DNA from: Cladorrhinum sp. PSN259
Taxonomy: Eukaryota > Ascomycota > Sordariomycetes > Sordariales > Podosporaceae
Direction of reading: 5' to 3'
Length of the DNA: 64,000 bases
Assembly (NCBI GenBank): GCA_033725935.1
Contig: MU867100.1
Span: forward strand, 1-64,000
In this document: positions 57,628 through 64,000 of the stretch, in pieces
Layout: each line of letters begins with the position of its first letter
Position numbering within the stretch: the stretch's first letter is position 1
Program-made: the position numbers and the translations under genes
The notes under the pieces: model-generated
The model's input: the letters and a program-made list of their open reading frames with translations, nothing else
What the model was told of the DNA's origin: nothing
Databases searched by the model: none

Positions 57628-59040
57628 AATGAAAGCTTCAAGAGCACGAGTAAACGGATTGTGTTGATTGTAAGGATGTGTGTATTAACTTACTAATTAA
57701 GTAATATGATGAGGCACAGGCAGGCCGACGTTGGGATGTCGCAAAGGGACTCTTGACTTGGCAGTCAGCAATGCTCCATCGGCTTAACCAATCAAGCATG
57801 ATGGGGCTTACAGCGAATCACAGCAGAATGTAAATAGATATATCATTAAGCCTGTTTCGAGGTTGGTCTTTGAAGGACAACGGTGATTTTGATTTAGACA
57901 GGAGGGATGTTGAGTCAAAGTACGGACGTCAAGACATGTATGACGCGGGACATCAATTACTTTCAACCAAATACATGCACACAATAGAATGGTGGGCTTC
58001 CACAATGATTTCATTCAATCAGTGGTCAGAAAGGGTCGGGGTTCATACTCGTAAAGAAATATGCCCTTTACTTATTTCAAACCAAAAACTACATAGCCTC
58101 CCAAACCCAAAACATACCACACAAACCACAGTCATTTTATGACCGGGCGGGGGGGAGTAGCACCCCAGAGCTTCGTGGCCCTGTTCCCCGATACACTTTA
58201 TGATCGCTGGGAACCCCCTTGGAAGGTGAAAAACCTCCAGAGCTTCAAGGCTCTCAAGATCATTTTATGATCGTGGAGGAAAACCTTCGAGCTTCATTGG
58301 CTCGTTCCTAGATCATTTTATGATCAATAGACATCTTCGAATCCTCTAAACACCTACAAAACCCTACACGGGAACTCCAGAATACAAAATCAGCCTCCTT
58401 TTATTTCTCCACCTCCCCAAAACAAAGTTGTGTCCCACCCTTGACCATTTTATGATCACCAGGTCCCTTTTTCGGGCTTTTATGGTGACACTGTTCCCTG
58501 ACCATTTATGATCACCGGGTCCCTTTTTCGGGCTCCCACGCCTTCCCGGACCAGTTTATGATCATCGGGCGCCTTTTTCGGCATTCACCATTTTCAACGA
58601 TCGTCACTTTATGACATGTCGACTTAGTTTATAGTTTCTAAAGTAATTTTTTTTGTTCTTTTTGTACTCTTCTTCAACTACGCGAAGCCTAAAGATGATG
58701 ACGAGTCAGCAGACGTTCAGGAGAAACTGAAACCAAGATAGATCAGGGCAGTGGAAGGCTATCAGAGAGAAGATTTGCTCGACATTTTCCAGCTCAAGTT
58801 GACACAATCCCCCCTAAGAGGGAAAATGCCAGACTCGCCAGATTTCCGACTAAGGATGACGATACGAAAGGTTTTCATCATGTAGGAGTCTTTGGAAATG
58901 AGAGGGATTCAAGGATGAATTACTTACACCTTTGTCTTGTTTTGGTTTTCTTATGTCAAGTGGCAGTAGATTCAAAGTAGTCCTTGTGTAGCGGAAACTC
59001 TGCTGGAGGGGATAGCTTTGGATGTAGTGCTTCCCTAACC
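57628..59040. other. Spacer of 1.4 kb containing a palindromic minisatellite
   Basis: Between the Zn2Cys6 gene promoter and the 3' end of the DUF3807-like gene. No ORF stands out. The part at 58133-58616 is a tandem repeat (see separate entry). The sequence at 58617-58960 is moderately AT-rich and not recognised. Confidence 0.5.
58133..58616 (+). repeat. Degenerate minisatellite with a TCAT-TTT-ATGA palindrome
   Basis: Eight copies of a core (CATTTTATGATC and variants) start at 58133, 58194, 58261, 58314, 58446, 58503, 58552 and 58605, mostly 49-67 bases apart. Several copies extend to the perfect inverted repeat GATCAT-TTT-ATGATC. Between cores, copies 1-3 share an AGCTTC-GGCTC segment and copies 5-7 share a CCTTTTTCGG block (full form TCCCTTTTTCGGGCT in copies 5 and 6), so there are two subfamilies. 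Unit divergence points to an old array. No open frame runs through it. Confidence 0.75.
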
Positions 59041-59684
59041 TCAGTCGTCATAAGAGATTTGACGTCGCTGGACATTGCTGGCCTGGGTAGGTTGCTGAAG
59101 GGCTTCTTCGCCATAGTCGAGACTGGCCAAGCCCTTGTCTACCACGTCCCATGTTCGCTTGCGCAAATCGATAGGTGGCTCCCCAACACTCTTGTTCTTG
59201 CCTCGCTTCCGCTTTTTGTTTTTCTTTGCGGTGACAGAGGGTGTTGCCGACGAAACTTCGCCTTCAGACAAGTCGTGTGTTGCATCTTTCTCAGACCTTG
59301 TGGTCATGGCTTTTCTGAGTTTGGAGGATTCCTTGACGCGGCGCAGGGCCTCAAGTTCAGAGTGTCTGAAAATAGCTACTTGCTCGTCGGTAAGGGTGCG
59401 CTTGACCCCGTCGGAATAATAGCCGAGCCCATCGTCCTCCTCTTCTTCCTCTTCGAAGTACTCTGCCTCATCCTCGCGATGTGGGTTGTTTTCGGGTGTG
59501 GTTTGGTTCGGTCGAAGGAAGCGGGATTCAAAATCGTTCGTCGCAAACTGCGCAAAGTGTGCATCGTGGAATGCAATCATCTCAGCCTGCGGATAAGGTA
59601 AGCTACCATCCTCCTGAAATTGAACCATGAATGATGAAATCTTACATTGCTGATCTGTGGTACTTTAATTGACGTGCCCGCCAT
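59041..59684 (-). CDS. DUF3807-like fungal protein
   Basis: CDS is complement of 59041-59586 and 59646-59684 (194 residues). Exon 1 gives MAGTSIKVPQISN; a 59-base intron (GTAAGA to CCGCAG) joins it to AEMIAFHDAHF. The start at 59628 in a longer single frame was rejected because it lies inside this intron. An acidic run (EEEEEEDD) precedes GLGYYSDGVKRTLTDEQVAIFRHSEL near residues 70-95, the conserved block I associate with DUF3807 proteins. A basic Lys/Arg-rich segment (KKNKKRKRGKNK) near 140 could be a nuclear or nucleolar signal. The family has no established function that I know. Confidence 0.75.
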
Positions 59685-60246
59685 TTTGGAGATGAGCGCG
59701 ACGTGATCGCGGCGGGTTGCTGAGCTTTAAGCGGAAAGTTGATCTGATTGCAGTGTCCCAAAAATTTACCTAGCTGTCGGTCACGTGCTCTCTACCGCCG
59801 AGTTGGCTACTGCGATGGCTGAATGATTACTCCAAAACTTGATTCGTTTGTTTTTAGTTTTCAGTGATGGAGTTGCGAGAAGTGCGTGCCGTGGGAGAAG
59901 AAGGGCAAACTCTGGTCTGGTATGGTACGGTTGGCTGCTGACTGCTCTTTTGGGCAGTTTAGACAACCTTATTTTGGGAACGAGACTGTGGATTTATCGT
60001 CTCTAAAACTGCAGGAAGGAAATTTCAAAGCCTCTGCATCAACTCTGCCACCAGTACCCCATGGTGGCCATGCTCTGACATTGCCTAGCCATGTGTGCCC
60101 GAGGAGAAATTGTTTTCCCAAGTTCCTTTGGCCATGCCTTAGCATATCCAACGATTTGCTCCATATAACGCCCAACGTGAGGCAAAAATATGCAAGTGTT
60201 CATATCGTCATTAAGACCTCCACCCGTATTTTGCTGGAGGATCTGT
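59685..60246. other. Spacer upstream of the DUF3807-like gene
   Basis: Promoter region and 3' end of the next minus-strand gene. No feature recognised. Confidence 0.5.
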
Positions 60247-60780
60247 TTAGTTCTGGCTCAGGAGCGCCAGGGCACTCTGGAAGGCCCGCACGACCTCTGT
60301 GAGGTGTTTCTTCTTCTGTGACAGGCTCTGTTCGGCGATTTTGACGTATCGCTCCCTAGTTTGAAGCCGCTTAACCCCCCGCTCCGCGTCGTGAGCTGAA
60401 GCAGAAGTGGCCCACACATTGAAGAATCTGATCAGATCCTCGAACTCCGCTAGGAGTCTTTTCTCTTCCTCGTCGGCGTTCGCCAATGCCTCCTCGTAGC
60501 GGGCCTCAAAATCCTCCCAGTCAAATGGAGCCAGATATCCCGGTGTGCTTGGAGAACGGTCGGTAGCGTTGTTGGTCTGACTATTCAAGCGCGGGTGAAA
60601 TAAGCGCGGTTCCGGGGTTTTGACCTGGGCTCGATTGGCTTGAGGCTTAGGGTTTGTGTTCTGAGCATCGTTCATGTTGTTGAGGCTCGCAATACCGATC
60701 GTTGGAGATTCAGGTGACCCGTGGCGTTCCGTCATGGGGGACGAGGATGATGAAGAAGAATGAAGTGATGTGTTTGACAT
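60247..60780 (-). CDS. Small coiled-coil protein, uncharacterised
   Basis: Single exon, 177 residues; not recognised. The N-terminal 85 residues are Ser/Pro/Asn-rich and probably disordered. The C-terminal half is helical and charged: FDWEDFEARYEEALANADEE, then KRLLAEFEDLIRFFNVWATS and a final amphipathic helix ending FQSALALLSQN. Such a short helical domain with a flexible tail is typical of a complex subunit rather than an enzyme. No targeting signal. The start codon is followed by MSNTSLHSSSSSSS, and no upstream in-frame ATG is nearer. Confidence 0.7.
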   Translation of the reverse strand: MSNTSLHSSSSSSSPMTERHGSPESPTIGIASLNNMNDAQNTNPKPQANRAQVKTPEPRLFHPRLNSQTNNATDRSPSTPGYLAPFDWEDFEARYEEALANADEEEKRLLAEFEDLIRFFNVWATSASAHDAERGVKRLQTRERYVKIAEQSLSQKKKHLTEVVRAFQSALALLSQN

Positions 60781-61657
60781 TTTTGTTTTGTTTTTGGCTT
60801 TTCTTTAAAGTTTTGAGTCGAGAAGAACCGGACGGAAAGAACCTTGGACTGTTCTGGTTGGTCCAATTGGAAGTCCGACGAGAGCAAAGGAGAGTAGTTG
60901 CTCCTTCCAAAATGGACGAGATTGTGGAGATTATAAGACTCGAGGTGGAAGCTGCAACCCAGAGCTTTAGATGGAAGCAGTGAGTGTGAGCCGCCTGATA
61001 ATAACCCCGCTTCCATCGCTGATGGAGGCCCAAGGGGAAAAAAATGACCGACTCCCGTGGTCACAACGCTAACAGATTATTGGTGTGCCTGCCACTCTCT
61101 GCTGAAAGACTGTTGATGAGTTGTCCTGAGAGCGCGTCGCGAATGGGAAGGAGCATTGATCGGGATGCCCCTAGTGCCAAGATTCTAGGCTTCGGCAGAC
61201 AGGGTGGGACTGGTGGGGTCATGTGGACCACATGAGAGGGAGAGCTTGTGCGATAAGGATGACGCGGGACCGATAACCGCAAGGCGAAGGCCAACCACAA
61301 CCTCTAACCTCCTAGGTTGCTTCTCCTGTCGTAAAACTTGCAGTGCTTCCGCCAGCTGACTCCAAACACAGAGTGTTTTTGTTAGTTTTTTATCCGAGTG
61401 ATTCGAGCTCTGACAAGTCATATTCTTCGTTTTGTTTCAGACTGAAGAAGGAAGACAGTAGAAAGCGTTACCTCAGGTCCATTGTGCACCATCCGATTTC
61501 CCGAAATGCCAGGCCGCCGATTGCTTTCACCGGTCCCGTAAAAGGTTTAAAAGGCCCTGCCTAGCCCATAATCCTGCTGTTTCATTCTGACAAGAAACAA
61601 CCGTTATACAACTCAAAATCTGCCCGAGAAGAATTACCGGTTTGCCACGGTGACAAC
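60781..61657. other. Divergent spacer upstream of ATG14
   Basis: Promoter region for two divergent genes. A possible open frame at 61343-61564 lacks features. No RNA gene recognised. Confidence 0.5.
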
Positions 61658-63182
61658 ATGGATTGCAGCATCTGCCGTCGCCCTCATCACGCAGTGAAGC
61701 AGCCTTTTCTCTGTGCTGTTGACGCTAGAAACCGCCTTTACGAGAGCCGAGTTGAGCACGCCCGAGCCTTGATAGAGACAGAGAAACTCGAGCGCCAGGT
61801 TGAAGATGTCTTGTCAGGCCAAGCAAATGCGACACAGAAGCAAGACGCTCTCAATTCCGCTTCTCGCCTTGAACGACAAAAGTCCGAGGAAAGGGCGGCG
61901 CGGGACCGAACGAGTGAAATCATCGCGCGGGCAGACCAGTTGAAGAGTGAGATCGACGCGGTGCGCAAGGAAATTGAGGCGAAAAAAGATGCTCTCGCTC
62001 GTAAGAAGTCCGATTTGGCTTCTGTCTCAGCTGGTGCTGTGGCTCGGCGAAACAGGCAGTTGGAGGAGGTTGAGCGGTCCATCCAACGCATCAAATACAA
62101 ATGGAATCGTAGCGCCGATACCATGGCAGCGACCAGAGCCTTTCTATGTGAAGAAGCCGCCAGGCTCTATGGTCTTCGCCAGGTCAAGAAGGGGAGCGTC
62201 AAGCGGTATGAGATCGGAGGAGTTGAGATTTTTGACCTTCACGCCATGAACAGTGAGTTCCTTTCCCGTCATGAGGCCCACTTGGTGACTAACAATGCCC
62301 GAAGGTTTGCCGCCTCACTTGATTTCGACGGTCCTCGCTCACATTACCCATATTCTGGTTTTGGCCTCGCATTATCTGGCCATTCGGTTACCGGCAGAGA
62401 TCACTCTCCCGCGCCGTGATCATGCCCGCCCGACGATATGGAACCTGGCTTCATCCTACAGACACGGGGACGAGCCATCAAAAAGCAATGGAGAAGATCG
62501 GAAGTTGTCTGGAGCTCGCGTGCTGTTTGTTGACAGGACTCTTCCAACTCTGGCGAAGGAAGATTCGCCCGCATACTCGTTCTTCTTGGAAGGCGTCACT
62601 CTGTTGGCGTACGATATTGCCTGGGTATGCGCCTCGCAAGGCGTGCCGTTTGGGAATCGAGAGTCATATGAGGACGTTGCCAACATGGGACAAAACCTTT
62701 GGCGGCTCCTGATTGGTGATCAGATCCACCGGCGTTCTGTCGAACCAGATTTTCCCTCTTCAGCCACAACGCCCAGCGGAAGTCAACGTAACGGGGATAA
62801 CAGCGATGTGGCGAAATCAAAGATGATGATAGGACGGTGGTCCCATGGGACAGCACACACGTCGCTCGCCGGAGCAGAAGGCACTGAATTCATCCGAAGC
62901 TTCAAGATCGTCCCACCACTGAAATTGACAGATCGGTTGAAGAAGCGACTGTCGACAAATGTGCCTATGGTCGAGTGGGAAAAGATTGAGGGAGATGAAG
63001 CTCGAGAAGTGTATGACGGTGAGTCAGACGATAATATGGGTGTCGCAAGCATTATGTCGGTGTGGACAACTGCCGGAGGATCAAGGGGCGGCTCTGCAGG
63101 TAATGGCCATACCAATACTGCTGCGGCTGCAAAGGGAACAAGTGGTTGGACAAGAATCAAGTCCCGGGTAGATAGGCAATAG
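61658..63182 (+). CDS. ATG14: Autophagy protein Atg14 (PI3-kinase complex I subunit)
   Basis: Targets Vps34 lipid kinase to the site of autophagosome formation. CDS joins 61658-62252 and 62305-63182 (490 residues); the 52-base intron is the shortest but one in the window. The N-terminus has a Cys motif (CSICRR ... PFLC) typical of the family. Residues about 35-170 are a coiled coil that pairs with Vps30/Beclin. After IFDLHAMNS comes the conserved block LPPHLISTVLAHITHILVLA and LAIRLPAEITLPRRDH, the signature of the Atg14/UVRAG domain, followed by SYEDVANMGQNLWRLLIGDQ. The C-terminal tail is Gly/Ser/Ala-rich. Neighbours show no link to autophagy. Confidence 0.9.
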
Positions 63183-63357
63183 ACAGGCGCTACCAATGAT
63201 AAATGATAGTGACAACGCGAGAAAAGCGTTCACTTTCTCCTTTCTGGCCCACCAGCCCGCCCTATCCCAGAAAGAGGATCACTACTTAACCAAACATCCA
63301 GCGTGTCTGTGCCATCTAGTATATCTAGACCTCCTTGTTCTTGTCTTCGCCTAGGCT
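63183..63357. other. Convergent spacer after ATG14
   Basis: 175 bases between two converging genes. No feature is seen. Confidence 0.5.
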
Positions 63358-64000
63358 CTACTCCTTGTCCTCGGTCATTTGCTCGTCCTTCCCCCGCCCC
63401 TCATCGTCGGGCGGTTTTTCCGGCTCAGCTGCAACCGGCTTCGGCGGAGGTGGCCTCGGGGCCGGCTTCCTTGGGCGCGGTGGTGGCCTCAGGGCAGCTT
63501 GTGGGTTCGCCTTCCTGACGATGACCCGACCAGAGTGAGAGTTACTACCCTGCGGTGGTTGCGGTCGAGGACTGAGCATGGGCGGTGCCGGCGACGAGAG
63601 CTGCTGGCGGGAAGCCAGGCGTTCTCTTTCCGCTCTTTCTTCGTCCAGTCTCTTCACGTACTGTTCCGCCAGAGAAAGCGCTGTGTCTTCACGCCCGGGA
63701 CGATCGATCTGGACCCATTGGTGCCTGCCTGGCATGGGCGTATCAGGGTCTGGCCTGGCCATCTCGCTGATCGGTGGTTGGGGAGTCATCGGAGCTTGGG
63801 AGGGTGATGACACACACGAGGCTGCGCTACCAAGCATCTCATTGAGGTACCTGGCAGATGTCCCGGAGGAATTGCCTGCTCTTATGTGTGTCGAGAAGGT
63901 TTCCGGGCCGTACTTCGGGACAAATTTCTCTTGGGGGAAGACTGTTCCCGGAGGAGGCTGCGCACGACTGATGATCGCGCCTGGAATATTGGCCTCAAAA
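63358..64000 (-). CDS. Proline-rich protein, partial (5' part beyond the window)
   Basis: The minus-strand frame is open from the right edge (first whole codon ends at 63997) to TAG at 63358-63360, about 213 residues. The visible part begins FEANIPGAIISRAQPPPG and continues EKFVPKYGPETFSTHIRAG and SGTSARYLNEMLGS. A charged helical stretch (LSLAEQYVKRLDEERAERER) follows. The end is Pro/Arg/Lys-rich (LRPPPRPRKPAPRPPPPKP) and acidic. It is not recognised; proline-rich stretches could bind SH3 or WW domains. The true start is outside this window. Confidence 0.7.
   Translation of the reverse strand, partial: FEANIPGAIISRAQPPPGTVFPQEKFVPKYGPETFSTHIRAGNSSGTSARYLNEMLGSAASCVSSPSQAPMTPQPPISEMARPDPDTPMPGRHQWVQIDRPGREDTALSLAEQYVKRLDEERAERERLASRQQLSSPAPPMLSPRPQPPQGSNSHSGRVIVRKANPQAALRPPPRPRKPAPRPPPPKPVAAEPEKPPDDEGRGKDEQMTEDKE

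Noticed and set aside
59041..59628. Single-exon DUF3807-like model starting at 59628
   Set aside because: Its start lies inside a good 59-base intron; an upstream ATG at 59684 splices in frame and gives a more protein-like N-terminus.
1..64000. CRISPR arrays, bacterial operons, rRNA genes, a biosynthetic cluster
   Set aside because: Spliced eukaryotic genes, no repeat-spacer pattern with unique spacers (the 58.1 kb array has related spacers), and no PKS, NRPS or terpene synthase seen.

Overview
This window is nuclear DNA from a filamentous ascomycete, most likely a Sordariomycete. The evidence is: genes carrying short introns of about 50-90 bases with GTRNGT-type donors; fungus-specific families (Spa2, Zn2Cys6 regulators with the fungal middle homology region, a CBM20 alpha-amylase, an Atg14-type protein, a DUF3807-like protein); and at the left end an AT-rich block of retrotransposon remnants whose stop codons look like repeat-induced point mutation (RIP). 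No species can be named from sequence alone.

Layout. Positions 1-5.2 kb are a dead-transposon island. A minus-strand LINE ORF1 (gag-like, with zinc knuckles) runs off the left edge. It is separated by about 1 kb of hairpin-rich AT-rich DNA from a plus-strand LINE reverse-transcriptase relic. From 5.36 kb on the sequence is gene-dense and unRIPed: mitochondrial prolyl-tRNA synthetase (-), a small protein with a cystatin-like pattern (-), a mitochondrial hotdog thioesterase (+), APS kinase (+), V-ATPase subunit C (-), a polyQ AT-hook protein (+), an F-box protein (-), a 3.5 kb stretch with no convincing gene, an uncharacterised 350-residue protein (+), Abp1 (-), a CYSTM protein (-), a Grx3/4-type glutaredoxin (+), a Zn2Cys6 regulator (+), a secreted GH13-CBM20 alpha-amylase (+) convergent with a secreted lysozyme-fold-like protein (-), a large F-box-like/zinc-motif protein (-), Spa2 (-), Ssu72 (-), an Nbp2/Skb5 SH3 adaptor (+), Mcr1 (+), a second Zn2Cys6 regulator (-), a palindromic minisatellite, a DUF3807-like protein (-), a small coiled-coil protein (-), Atg14 (+) and a partial proline-rich protein (-) leaving the right edge.

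This is ordinary euchromatic gene content, not a biosynthetic cluster. Shared themes are polarity and actin (Spa2, Abp1, Nbp2), mitochondrial function (prolyl-tRNA synthetase, Mcr1, thioesterase), sulfur and redox (APS kinase, glutaredoxin) and starch degradation (amylase). All exon structures were built by hand from splice signals and reading-frame continuity; every joined CDS given as complete sums to a whole number of codons.

The parts most worth a second look are the palindromic repeat array at 58.13-58.62 kb, the hairpin cluster between the two LINE relics, the two small proteins with cryptic lysozyme-like and cystatin-like signatures, and the recurrent poly(T)-poly(G) tracts in gene-free spacers, mostly convergent ones.
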